This document shows, one piece after another, positions 46,977 through 57,992 of a DNA stretch of 64,000 nt. Source of the DNA: Xanthostigma xanthostigma. Lineage: Eukaryota > Arthropoda > Insecta > Raphidioptera > Raphidiidae. The DNA lies in NCBI GenBank assembly GCA_963575645.1, contig OY754464.1:83364948-83428947 (forward strand). The letters are read 5' to 3'. The stretch's first letter is position 1. The number at the start of each line of letters is the position of its first letter. The notes under the pieces were generated by a model, which saw nothing but the letters and a program-made list of their open reading frames with translations, had not been told where the DNA came from and searched no databases. A program made the translations under genes and the position numbers.

Positions 46977-48359
46977 TGTCCGGAAATAGTCGACGGAAAC
47001 GGCAATGGCACCGATTAAACCAAACTCTCGCACGTGTACAAAAAAAAACGAGAGAGAACGCCGCTTTTGCAGTGATTGTCGGCGCGAAAGAGATAGAGAA
47101 GCGCGCGATAAATATTAATAATCGATTATATAACATGCATAGGTATATAATGTACAATTAAAAGCGGGTAATACGAACCCTGTCTCGTTGTAGAGTCAAA
47201 CTGGTCGTTATATTGTCAGCTAATGTAGTAACGTTATAGCTCTATGGTTGTGCGTCGATGGCGCTTATAATGCGCTCCATTCACCAAAGACATTTGCAGA
47301 ACGAGAATACACGGTATTTTTTAACACGCTTATATTAGCTTGACCTGTATGTATGTAAAGATTTCAGCGTGATTTTCGCTAATTTCAAGAAGTCTGATTA
47401 ACTTGAAATTTTGCACGCGTGTCAAGGACCGGTGACAATACAATTATTTCATAAAAATAAATTTCAATTTAATCTGAAAATTTTGAAAAAAATAGTTTTG
47501 ATGTCGTTTTTAGACTGAAAATTAAGAAAATAAAGTATAGTTTACAAAAAACTAAAAAAAACTCGCTTTAATAGTAAACCGAACTAAAAAGTAGAATAAT
47601 AAACAAAAAAAAGCGAGTGTGCTTTAAATATATTTATTAAGAATAATGCGTAAATACCTTAAATTTGCTCATGTTAAATTCATAAACGAACAATAATATG
47701 CAGTCGGTTCGTCTCAAAGTTTATCTAACACAATATAACCTCACTCTGTAGCACATATCTACAAAATATAATTTTTGATTAATTAATAGGCAAAATATGT
47801 ATATATATTTATTAGCATAATTTATAATACATTTAAAAGGATTTATTAACTAACCTACATTATTTCCCGTTACAAAATGCAGCAAAATTCCATGAAATGC
47901 ATTTTTGATAAAAAATTGGTTGTCTGTAAAGTCGGTTTACGGACGATAGTTTTACGTGATAACGTATTCCGTAATACATAACCTAAATTTATATAATAAT
48001 TATAATAATTCGAATCTATGATATTGCATCTTTCGCTTCAAATTTAGGTTAATTTTATTTATTTAAATTACTCACCATATAATATAATTGTTTTTTTTTA
48101 ACTTTCTTTCTTTCGTATTTATTTTAAGTCTCAAAGATTAGCTGTCATAATATTTATAAAACAATTGTTTCACTGTTTATAATATAAAATTCCAAAACCT
48201 ACTTAGAATATTTAAGTATTTTCATACGTCAAAAAATTGATTTTTGTAATGATAAAATTTGTAAGAAAACGATTTTTTCGAGAGATGAGACCTAGCTAAA
48301 ACAATTTTTTGCCCCCCAAAATCCCTTTTCAGTAAATTTCATTCAAATCGTTAGGGCCG
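46977..48359. other. Repeat fragments and unassigned sequence
   Basis: 47620-47920 duplicates the interior of family I. 47925-47985 is the inverted partner of 13848-13905. 47520-47580 belongs to the AAACTAAAAAA-type repeats. 47000-47110 is GC-balanced without a recognised gene. Confidence 0.5.
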
Positions 48360-48520
48360 TTTTCGAGAAAAGCACGCACAATGTCAGGCGGAACGTTACG
48401 CGTTACGAACGTTAGGAACGTTACGTTAGGAACGTTACACTTTTTCCTGCATGCAGCCGGTGTTTTATCAATTTATAAGATTGGTGATTCATCAATTTAT
48501 AAGACGTTATCACGTCAAAA
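48360..48520 (+). repeat. Repeat O, copy 2
   Basis: Inverted copy of 13227-13378. AGGAACGTTACGTTAGGAAC shows a local duplication of the AACGTTACG motif here. Confidence 0.75.
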
Positions 48521-49410
48521 AATGTTAAGACCAACTGTTTTACGTACACACACAATAATAATTTTGTTCGTGTGTTAAGTATTATGTAATGCAATGTAAC
48601 ATAGGTAAGGTACATAATAGCAACCGCTCTATTGGGATAAGAGTTTGGCATTTCCGCAGCCGACTAATTAAAATAAGTGTTTCCATGGGCCGACAGGTTC
48701 AGCGCGGCATCGCGATGTGTTCACACACACACAGAGAGAAAGAGAGAATACTAGAGAAAGAGATGAACAGAGTGTCTGATCTAGGACTGTTGTCACAGTT
48801 GTTGGGTTCGTTATTGGATTGCAAATAATGAATAGTATATTATACACCACAAGGGCCGAAAGTGTGATATGCTTGCCCTGCGCGCCATGATGTCTGAGGC
48901 CTCTTGTTAACGACAACGGATGACGGCCCGATTTTTATGAAGGGCCGACGCGCAGTGTTCAATCGGTTCAATTTGTTAACGCGACGGGCATGTAACCGTT
49001 GCAACAAAACTCAACGGATACCCGCACGTCGCCCTTCGGCGCGACGGCGATCGATCCGATGCAGTGGACCACGCCATTTTATAGAAGTCGACAGCGACAG
49101 ATGTGCGCGCACGTTTTTACCTATACCTACCTTGTGCTGCTCATTGTGAATATGGAGTTTAAAATCGATATTGATATGAATTTATTATTAATTAGCCTTA
49201 AATTAAAATAAAAGCGCTGTTGCGGAGACCAATTTGTGCAACGTAAGTCGACGAAAAAAACTAGTCGAATATTAAAACATTTTGAATATCCCGTGTATTC
49301 TATCGGCCGGCTGCTATTATTATAAAGTCATTCGTGTGATTTCTTCGACTAAAATACAAACAGCATGTTTACAGAAATTTTAATTGAACAGTCGGCCATA
49401 TCTATAATAT
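48521..49410. other. Unassigned stretch with a CpG-rich patch
   Basis: 48850-49120 is GC- and CpG-rich with 70-82-codon frames on both strands and no recognised domain. GA-repeats lie at 48732-48764. A promoter or 5' exon of an unknown gene is possible. Confidence 0.35.
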
Positions 49411-50016
49411 TGTAACAAAACTGTTCTAGTCCGTGGTTGAAATTATTTATTTACAATAATAAACGTTTAACAAAACAGTTAAACACATAACGAAAGCGTA
49501 CTTCATTACCAAACAGTAATAATAACGTTAACAGAAACAAAACTAACAGTTCTAAATAATAAAATAGAAAACTAAGTAACAGAAGAATATAAAGTCCTAA
49601 TTATGTACACAAAATATTTACAACACACAAACACACCGAAATTTATCTATTACACTTATACGCACTTGTCTGTTAACTATATTCACACGATTATTTACAA
49701 CACAGAAGCTATTTATGTTGAGCCAGATTTATATAATTGCACTCAATGGTTTACACTTAGCAGTTACTTCGACCTTGGTGTACCGTCTGAACAATTTATT
49801 TCACAGTTGTCTGTAAATCACTGTACGTACTGACTGACCACTCCGCTCGCGTTTTATAGCTTCGTCCCCCGCCTGTCGAATGTTCTAGAAGCATCTCAAC
49901 CTTTCTTCAGGCAATTGTGAGAAGGTCGGGTTTTTACCTGCTTTCCATTGTTGTTGTTGTCGCGGTCTGGAACATTCTATGAAACACATTGTCGTCCCAA
50001 CAGGGGGCACGCAACA
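49411..50016 (-). mobile_element. Solo LTR (family LTR-1) with 4-bp target duplication
   Basis: On the minus strand it starts TGTTGCGTGCCCCC (50016) and ends CAGTTTTGTTACA (49411), with ATAT on both sides. A promoter-like TATAAAA lies at about 49852-49858 in the TCGTCCCCCGCC context, and AATAAA-type signals lie further 3'. 606 bp, no internal region, so it arose by LTR-LTR recombination. Confidence 0.88.
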
Positions 50017-50993
50017 ATATGTTATTTGCACACTATCAAGTTATACCGATTCAACTCTATAGCGATAGATGTAATATAGTTGCAGAAGGTTTGATATTAC
50101 AACGCGTCCCTTGGTGCTTGTTGATCTACTCTAATTGGGTGCGCCATAGTGCCATACTGTCGTCCGTTCATATACCGTGTCATGGGGCAGAGCACTAGCG
50201 CCGCCGCCGCGACTCCCATGGCCGACTTACAGATAGCACAAATAATGTGTGTATATCTTGCGAGACGAGTACATTGTGTTGGGACACAGTTTTGAAACCG
50301 CCGAAGCTGATTTTTATTTTCAACGTTATAGTTTAAGCTCCCATGACAGAAAAAGTTACCCCAAAGAACACCTCAAAATTATAAAGTCAAAATGGCTGAA
50401 AAACATGTCAGAAACATGTTACGCCCGCCAGACTAGTAAAAATTTGTTAATTGTTATTTTTTATGAATTTTTGAATTTAAAAAAAAAACATGATTTTACT
50501 TTCCAAAACACCTGCTTGAAATTTATACAATTTGTAGTAAATAGTGTACCATTTTTTAAAAAATTTGTCTGGCTGACAATTTTTGTTAATTTTGTCAGAC
50601 TTCATTTGTTATAAATTATTTTTTTTATGAAAATACATTTCATAACACCTCCTTGAATTTTTTTTTAAATAAAGTTTAAGTTCTCTTCTATCTAATACAA
50701 CTTGTCTGGCTGACAATTTTTTGTTGATAAATTGGTCAAACTTATAAATTTTTTTTTATGAAGTCTGTCATAGTAAAAAACATTTTTTCGCTGACAGACC
50801 AATTTTTATGCATAAAATAGATGTCAAACCTTCTTTCAGAAAAAAATTGAGGTGGTGTTTTGACACAGCCCTAGTGTAAAAGCTGATTTGTTAAAAAAAC
50901 GCTGTCACGGCGCTTAAAAATTGAATCTGGCATGGTAAAAAAACAATATTTTGATGAAAAATGTATTAAGGTATATAAAAGGGATCTGCCGTA
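50017..50993. other. Unassigned stretch with a local duplication
   Basis: TTGTCTGGCTGACAATTTTT occurs at about 50566 and 50701 with related flanks (AACACCTGCTTGAA / AACACCTCCTTGAA; TTTTTTTATGAA), giving a diverged tandem duplication of about 140 bp. The 121-codon frame at 50249-50614 crosses it and shows no recognisable domain. Confidence 0.5.
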
Positions 50994-51139
50994 TTAATTT
51001 AGAATAAAAAAAAAAAATGTTTCTGGTTAGCAACGATTATACCATATTTTTTCATTAAAAAATGTGGTCGCATTTAATGAAAAATTATGGTATAATCGTT
51101 GCTAACTAAAAAAAAAAATTTTTTTTTATTCTAAATTAA
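50994..51139. repeat. Foldback repeat next to a Helitron fragment
   Basis: ATTAATTTAGAATAAAAA and GGTTAGCAACGATTATACCA are mirrored by TGGTATAATCGTTGCTAAC and TTATTCTAAATTAAT, arms of about 67 bp. Confidence 0.82.
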
Positions 51140-51277
51140 TGGAACGGTAACTCCGATCATCGTGAAATTTGGACACAACATTCATCTCGGTAAACTAAGA
51201 TGAATGTGCGCGTACTCGTGTCCCTCCCTTCCCCATTCGTTCTTTTGCGCCCGGGTGAAACCGAGCGGGACCGCTAG
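51140..51277 (+). mobile_element. Helitron B, copy 5 (3' fragment)
   Basis: GGAACGGTAACTCCGATCAT to GAGCGGGACCGCTAG, then T. Its 5' part is replaced by the foldback repeat directly upstream. Confidence 0.82.
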
Positions 51278-52004
51278 TATGTTTTAATGAGGGCTTCGTA
51301 ACCTTCAACTGCTGCACCGGCGGCGCTTGGCGCTAGCCTCCCACGCATGTAAAATAGCGAAATTCGTTTCGGATCCTGATCCGTAAACGAAACAGTTTAA
51401 GAAACGCTGCGATCTGAGCAATGAAAAGAACGAACCAAATAATATCTTTCGCACGATCCGAACAACTTCAAAAGTGCAGTGTTAGTGAGCTCTTATGTCC
51501 TTTCCAGGCATACTTTCCTGAAAAACGTAACTGTTTACATTGGTTCATCTGTATAGGAAAGTATACAAACGACGCCGTATACACGACGACGCTGAGCGTC
51601 GCGACTCCGCTATCTGTACATGTGTGTTATGTAATGCGATGCTTCCTGTTACGTTGCGCTGAATTGCTCCGCCCCGACCTCACCCCCCCACCCCCCAGCC
51701 TTGTCCTGCCACCACCTTACAGCACATAAAAACTAATCACAATTAAGTGTTGTTCCTTCCACATATATGTGTACCGCATTGCCGCTACAAACTCGATCTT
51801 CATGCTCCTTTTCTGTGTAAGTACGTTTTTTTCTTTCAGGTTTCAGGTTCTTATAGGTTAAAAGTTCGTTTACCTGTGGATTTCTTCTCCAACTTGTATA
51901 TAAAATATGTACCTGCTATATCCAGCGCTGCCTTTCTGCTGCAATTTTCTACTGTCTGTGACTTTAATGTGGAAAATATAAAACAGTCCGACCTCTTTTT
52001 GATA
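51278..52004. other. Unassigned stretch
   Basis: A 102-codon plus-strand frame at 51421-51729 ends in a Pro-rich stretch and shows no recognised domain; the C-run at 51685-51700 (CCCCCCCACCCCCC) causes this. No splice support. Confidence 0.35.
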
Positions 52005-52490
52005 TAAAATATTTTTAACAAAAAAATTGAACCGACTTCAAAATATGCACTAAAAAGTAATAAAATAATTACAATTATTGTTATTTTTGGAGTCGGTGTT
52101 ATTATTGTTAGGTATATTGTAGTGTTTCCTTGGCTGACACCGACTCCAAAAATAACAATAATTGTAATTATTTTACTACTTTTTAGTGCATATTTTGAAG
52201 TCGGTTCAATTTTTTTGTTAAAAATATTTTATTTTTCTCTTTTTAGTGTTAGCTATTTGCTCAATAAATTATGCAGTTATTTTATGAAGTATGGCAATGG
52301 GTAAAATTTGAGAGTTTCCCTCGATTTCTCCGGATTCCACCATCAGATCCTGACTTGGTTCCGCTTTCGAATAAAAAAAGAATTTTGAAAATCGGTCCAT
52401 AATTGACGGAGAAATCGGTGAACATACATAAAAAAAAATATACAGTCGAACATAGAACCTCCTCCTTTTTTGAAGTCAGTTAAAAATATC
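52005..52490 (-). mobile_element. ACCGACTTCAAAA-type repeat with hairpin (C/N), copy 2
   Basis: Inverted copy of 6694-7190. The hairpin arms are at 52007-52098 and 52135-52230, with a different inner sequence (AATAACAATAATTGTAATTA). The outer end TTTTTTGAAGTCAGTTAA is near 52470-52487. Confidence 0.75.
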
Positions 52491-52542
52491 AGCCGTCTGT
52501 TGAAGTTTTTAACTTATACTGACATTTGACTACGCCTGTTTT

Positions 52543-53186
52543 TGAAGTAAAACTTCTTTAGGCACGCTTTATTTGGGAAGTAAGCTAATAAATGCCTGAC
52601 GCAAGCGTTTACGGAAGTGCATCATCGGACGAGACGAACGGTGCGTGATCGTTCGAGGCGAACGGTAGTTGAGAGGGAGATATAAGTTAGTGAAGATAGT
52701 AAGAGAGAGAGAGTTACGTTTCGCATATTGGAAGTTGAGAGGGAGATATAAGTTAGTGAGTGCGACAAAGACGGAGCATTAATTTTTTGGACAACTATTT
52801 GACGTTTAAAATGAAAACAATTATTTTTGTATCAAAAATACATTTCATCGAATTTTGCTGCATTTTGTAACGGGAAATAATGTAGGTTAGTTAATTAATC
52901 CTTTTAAATGTATTATAAATTATGCTAATAATATATATACATATTTTGCCTACTAATTAAACAAAAATTATATTTTAAACATTTTGTCTTTGTAGATATG
53001 TGCTACAGAGTGAGGTTATATTGTGTCGTTAAATCAGGATGTCTAATTGATGGTCCGTCTTTGTCGCACTCACTAACTTATATCTCCCTCTCAACTCCGA
53101 TGATGCACTTCCGTAAACGCTTTCGTCAGGATTTACCAGCTTACTCCCCAAGTCAAGCGTGCCTAAAGAAGTTTTACTTCAAAAAA
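52543..53186. mobile_element. Terminal-inverted-repeat family I, copy 4 (both ends)
   Basis: TTTTTGAAGTAAAACTTCTT and AGGCACGCTT at the left mirror AAGCGTGCCTAAAGAAG and TTTTACTTCAAAAA at the right. Two GGAAGT(G/T) subrepeats with GAGAGGGAGATATAAGTTAG lie inside (52672 and 52738). No transposase is present. 644 bp. Confidence 0.8.
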
Positions 53187-53690
53187 TAGACCGAATACTA
53201 TTATAATCACAAAACTTATCGGAGTTTAGCATTCGATTTTTAAAATTTTTATTATCAAAGTTAAAACGCCAATTCGATTGTGAATCAGAACGATTATTTC
53301 ATATACCCCAAAATATAATCTAAAGAAAGAATGAATAATGCTTGAATTTATTTTTTTAATATACATTTTTGTGGTTCAAAAAGTAAGTATGTATATAGGC
53401 ATTGCGTACCTGTGTTATGTATTTGGTAAATAATTTTAACATTCCGTTCCTAAAATATTTTTGTTATTATTGTGGTCTGTTGTTTTGACTCTATATATGC
53501 GCAATGATTGTTCGATTATCTGACTTCAGGAATTATCCGATCAGAAATAATGTTGTCGTCTTTTTTATTCTACAGGGTGTATCACAAAATTCAATGTTAA
53601 TTAAGCCAATACGCCGATTCAAATCAAAACCGCTGTATTTGACGAATTCAGTTTCAGAACCTTGAAATATTGTGTGAAATTTAATAGAAT
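53187..53690. other. Unassigned AT-rich stretch
   Basis: CTACAGGGTGTATCACAAAA at 53572 is an isolated TA-flanked element end. No gene was recognised. Confidence 0.4.
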
Positions 53691-54072
53691 CCGAGCGGGG
53701 TGACGTAGCGGTGAGAACACTAGACTCGCCTTCTGGAGGTACCGGGTTCGAATCCCGGCGGGAGCAGATGTGACTAGGACTTTTTCCTACTGCCTCTCGC
53801 CGAGAAACGGTAATTCCTGTACCGGTCATCATGTTGAGGTTTTCCATGCGGTTTCCCTCAATAATTTCAGATAAATATCGAGATGGTTCCTTATTCAAGG
53901 CCATGGCCGATTACCTGTCAAACTCCTATGCTCAACATTTGCCTACCTTATCCTAATTTCCTAAAAATTCCTTCATTCGCCCATTGCTATTAATTAAGTT
54001 GAAGTTTAAAAATTGTAGAAAATAACGGGAAAAAATAGTAATGGTGCGAATGGCGTCTGTTATGACATAAAG
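53691..54072 (+). mobile_element. tRNA-derived SINE S, copy 2
   Basis: Head GGGGTGACGTAGCGGTGAGA and ACCGGGTTCGAATCCCGGCG, body TCTCGCCGAGAAACGGTAAT, ATCGAGATGGTTCCTTATTC, ending near TATGACATAAAGT. Collinear with 17530-17907. A 123-codon minus-strand frame across it is a by-product. Confidence 0.85.
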
Positions 54073-54452
54073 TAAACCTTCCGTTTCTTCAAAGGTTTTT
54101 TGCTAAATACGTGATAACAATTGAGAGATAAGAGCAGGTAAGAATCTTACCGTAAGACCGTTGCAGCTCTCGACTATATGCTATAGCTTTGTAACTATTT
54201 TATATTTCGGTCTAAAATTTTTACAGTATTTTCTCAATCGAAGAATCTCGTTAGAGATTCTTTTCTGTGCTAAATGCCGACGTATCTCTAACGTATTCTT
54301 ATACATTGATTTTGCCTAGCTCCCATATAACGCCGTGTATATGAGACGAGTTTCCAAGTTTTATAGTTCTGTGACCACGTGACTTTCATAGGACCGATTT
54401 TTCGTATCACCCATATATACTTCTGTACCACAATAACAGCTTATACTGCGAG
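54073..54452. other. Unassigned stretch
   Basis: Contains an inverted pair GAAGAATCTCGTTAGAGA / TCTTTTCTGTG in part near 54240-54265. Nothing else was recognised. Confidence 0.35.
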
Positions 54453-54730
54453 GCTGCCTGTGGACGAGTGGTTACGGCGTTAGACTAGTAATAACAGGGT
54501 CTCGGGTTCGATTCCCAGCAGCATCATTGGAAAAGTGTTTTTTTTCTACTCCATTTTATTTTCACTTGATATTTATATATAATCATATATATTTTTTTTT
54601 TAATTTTTAATTTTTAATTTTTTTTTAATTTTTAATTTTTTTTACATTTTTAATTGTTTTTTTTATTTTTAATTTATTTTCTCAATTTTTTTCTCATATA
54701 CCTACAAATTTTTATTTCTTTTTTTATTTT
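54453..54730 (+). mobile_element. tRNA-derived SINE T, copy 2
   Basis: The tRNA-like head 54453-54523 has pairing acceptor tips (GCTGC with GCAGC), GGACGAGTGGTTACGGCG (A box) and TCGGGTTCGATTCCCAGC (B box), and an AGT triplet at the anticodon position. A T-rich body follows, shared with the minus-strand copy at 16560-16745. It ends in long T/TTTTTAA runs. Confidence 0.7.
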
Positions 54731-55110
54731 TAATTTTTTATTTTCTTGTTTTTTGAAAAATACACTTTCGTCAAATTTTTTATTAAAAAATAACAAAATA
54801 TATGATTGAAGTTAGATTTAAATAATTTAATTTATTAAAAAACATATTTATCATATAAAGTGCAACAAAAATTAAAAAGTGGAAAGTTTTCAAAGTGAAA
54901 CTTCTTTTTTTAATGCAAAATAAGTATTTTACAAATGATATGAAAAAAATGTTGTATTTTTAATGGTTGGCCTTGTTCATTGATTTTTTTTCATGCCTTC
55001 AAAATTGGCCTTCATGGAATCTGTGGCCTCTTAATTCTAAAAATGCACATATGTTTATTTTTTGGAGAAAAAATAAAAATAATGTCTCACACTTTGGAAA
55101 AAGGCGTGAA
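54731..55110. other. Unassigned AT-rich stretch
   Basis: Very AT-rich; overlapping 63-73-codon frames lack recognised domains. Confidence 0.35.
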
Positions 55111-55669
55111 ATCTTCAAAAAAAAACTTCGGAGAAGTAAAAACTTCGTTCTGTGCTAAATTCAAAAACTTGAGGCGACTGAATCTCAGAATTATAACTTA
55201 AAAAAAAAGAATTTCGTGGCAGACAAGAAATTGAAATCAAGCTCGAAATTCTGTGCCTAAGACGTCGAAAAAAAAAAGAATTTCGAGGCAGACAAGGAAT
55301 TGAAATCCAACTTCGAAATTCTGTGCTTATAAAAGCTACAAGAGCAACAGCAAAAAAAAGTGCACAGACGGCGTTTTTTTAGTGGTAACTAAAGGAGTTA
55401 TGCGAACACCGTCTTTGCATTTTTTTTTGCTGTTGCTCTTGTAGCTTTTATAAGCACAGAATTTCGAAGTTGGATTTCAATTCCTTGTCTGCCTCGAAAT
55501 TCTTTTTTTTTTCGACGTCTTAGGCACAGAATTTCGAGCTTGATTTCAATTTCTTGTCTGCCTCGAAATTCTTTTTTTTTAAGTTATAATTCTGAGATTC
55601 AGTCGCCTCAAGTTTTTGAATTTAGCACAGAACGAAGTTTTTACTTCTCCGAAGTTTTTTTTTGAAGAT
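55111..55669. repeat. Very long, nearly perfect foldback repeat
   Basis: Arms of about 260 bp (55111-55370 and 55408-55669) match almost base for base: ATCTTCAAAAAAAAACTTCG at the tip, GCTACAAGAGCAACAGC near the centre, a 37-nt loop. Within each arm a unit of about 62 bp (GAATTTCG(T/A)GGCAGACAAG ... GAAATTCTGTGC) is tandemly duplicated. No target duplication or coding sequence was recognised. Confidence 0.92.
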
Positions 55670-56060
55670 ATATTATACTTACTAAAAATATAGTTTAAAA
55701 AAACTAAAAAACACGCTTTAAATCGAACTAAAAACTAAAATTTTTTTTTTAAATAAGCTTAAAACAATAATGAATAAAAAATACTAGTATTATTGTGAAA
55801 AAAGCGTGGGGCGCTTTGTTCCACATTTTCGTACATCGAGCGCCCCACGCTTTTTTCACAATAATACTAGTATTTTTTATTCATTATTGTTTTAAGCTTA
55901 CCTATTTTAAAAAAAATATTTTTTACTTTTTAGCTCGATATAAAGCGTTTTTTTTAGTTTTTTTTTAAACTATATTTATTTTTCACTTTTTAGTTTGATA
56001 TAAAGCGTGTTTTTTAGTTTTTTTAAACTATATTTATTTTCCACTTTTTAGTTCGATTTA
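55670..56060. repeat. AAACTAAAAAA-type repeat with a perfect 62-bp-arm hairpin
   Basis: 55754-55815 and 55839-55900 are perfect inverted copies (tip TAAGCTTAAAACAATAATGA, base GCGTGGGGCGCT) around a 23-nt loop. The right flank carries a unit of about 70 bp (ACTTTTTAG(T/C)TCGATATAAAGCG) two to three times, and the left flank has its inverted relatives. Confidence 0.9.
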
Positions 56061-56097
56061 TTGTCAAAAATTTGCCGAAAAAAAACAATTTTTTTTT

Positions 56098-56190
56098 CGG
56101 CGTGGACGGGATTAGAACCCACGACCCGTGATTCCGAGAGTTGACGTCAGCGAAGACCCGTGCCTTAGACAGCACGGCTAACCACTGTAG
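56098..56190 (-). pseudogene. tRNA-like relic
   Basis: Minus strand GTGGTTAGCCGTGCTGTCTAAGG-type D-arm side and GGGTCGTGGGTTCTAATCCC T-arm side, ending GTCCACGCC, resemble a long-variable-arm tRNA (Leu/Ser type). The B box has one change (TTCTAATCC) and the anticodon stem does not pair. Confidence 0.5.
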
Positions 56191-57411
56191 TTACAGTGCT
56201 GGCATATTATACTGCAGTAATAAACCACTTGCTGTAGTCCAAACGGAGACTACAAACAAACATACATACATACAAACTTACAAGCGAAGTTAATATAAAG
56301 CGTGTAAAAATGTAAAAAAATAATAAATTCGATTTTTCGAAACCGGAACACCAGACTACGTCCTTAAATTATAGAATGGTATGTCCATTGAAATGGCCGC
56401 CAGGACCGAAGGGGTTACATAATTGATTAAACAAATATAATAATTCACGACCAGTGAATACCATAGTTATGTGAGTACTTTTAAAAGGTGTTTAAAAAGG
56501 AGACAATTTGCTCCACGCGGTTGCCATACTGTCGGTACGAGAGAAGAGAGAGAAGCGTGAGAGAGAGAGAGAGGGGGGGGGTTGTTAGATGCTGCACGGC
56601 TATACACCTAACCTGTGAAGTCATATTAATTCGCCGTCAACAGTATTAAGACAAGAAATAAAAGTTGGGAATGAGGAGTCGGGCTGCTGGGAGCTTAGTG
56701 TTACGATCCGAGAAAACAACAAAATGTTTATTATTTATATTTAGTAGTACGATCTGCGTTAGGAGCGCGGGAGCGGTACGGATAACACCCAACTCTCTCT
56801 GTCTCTGTGTGTGTCTCTCTGGATGCCGGTTGCACCTGCCTCGTCCCGCCGCTGCCACTGAGATTTGTGCGGCTTTGCGCTTGACAGCTGAAAACAACTG
56901 CCGGCGTCGCGTCTAGTCATTCATTCGGAACGGACGATATACATATCTACTGCCAAAAAGAAGGACATGCGAATTTAAGTTTCGATTGATTTTTTATTGA
57001 CATAAATGGAAAGATCACTTTTAAGTTTTCTAGCGAAACGGTTTTTTTTTCTTTATACAGTTCCGATTAAAGGATTTCACCAACGACTGGGATAGATGGA
57101 CTGCTAGTCTGGCCTGCGCTACCCAAGTTCCGGTAGAAAGAGACAGGGACAAATGGTTTAAATAGTTTCGTTTTCGTCACGCTAATTGGGCCCTGCAAAG
57201 TGTGCCGTGTAAATTTTGAAAAACGAACTCTAAACATCGATTTTAATATTGAATTTTACCCGAGCGCGCCAAAAAGAAGTTTAACTTAAAAAAAAAGTTT
57301 CATTAAGTGCAGAAAAATTGGCTAAAAGAATTTCATTTCGTTTTGATCCAGCGTACAGTTACAAAAGATATTTGTCCACAGTTGGAAGACAAGTGCCGAA
57401 TAACTGTTGAT
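56191..57411. other. Unassigned stretch with GC-rich patches
   Basis: 56550-56580 is a GA run followed by about nine G. 56750-56935 is GC-rich with CT/GT runs and opposing 83-codon frames that I do not recognise. 56990-57050 shares TCATAAATGGAAAGATC-like sequence with 7600. No supported exon. Confidence 0.35.
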
Positions 57412-57992
57412 TAGTGATGTGTCGCTCCTGAGCGAGTCGTTCATAATGAACGACTCCCTTTTCGGAGCGGAGCGAGTCGTTCTTCTTTTTGTGAATGACT
57501 CACCCCGAGCGCCATTGTTCTGTGCTGAGCTGTTCTGTACTGTTGCATTCGCACATTTACAGAGCGCACACAGCACAGGCCACAGAGGCACTAGTGAACT
57601 TTGCACGTACGGAGTTATCTTTGCTGAGTCATTTAATGTTGAATGACACACTGTTTACAGTGACTTAAACCATTCACATTGACGTCGTTGTAACAATAAA
57701 CATCATTATTGTTAAACTTTTATTATACTTTATAGTTTATCCGAAATGCGAATAATATAAGATCAGAATCATATTGAAATGAGCTCAGAGCTGAGTGTGT
57801 GTATTGTGCTGTGCAATGCTATACGTGACTCCTGAGCATGCATGATGACAGTTCACACCTCTGCAGTCTGCACTCTTGTGTAGTGCGTACTGTCTAGTGT
57901 CGCTCCTTTGAACGACTCGCTCTGAGCGACTCTTTAGTGAGCGGAGCGAACGGAGCCAGCTCCCAATAAAGAGTCATGTGGACACGTCACTA
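57412..57992 (-). mobile_element. hAT-like element H, copy 3
   Basis: Inverted full copy: TAGTGATGTGTCGCTCCTG at the left (the family's right end) to GGACACGTCACTA at the right. No clean 8-bp duplication was found, suggesting age or altered ends. Confidence 0.8.

Noticed and set aside
50249..50614. 121-codon frame
   Set aside because: Crosses a duplicated AT-rich repeat and shows no domain; probably chance.
51421..51729. 102-codon frame with Pro-rich end
   Set aside because: C-run translation with no splice support and no recognisable family.
53533..53904. 123-codon minus-strand frame
   Set aside because: It lies across SINE S copy 2; the related frame in copy 1 is just the same SINE.
7475..56190. 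Functional tRNA genes at the tRNA-like sites
   Set aside because: Acceptor or anticodon stems are disrupted or the sequence is part of a Helitron or SINE; none folds into a full canonical cloverleaf.
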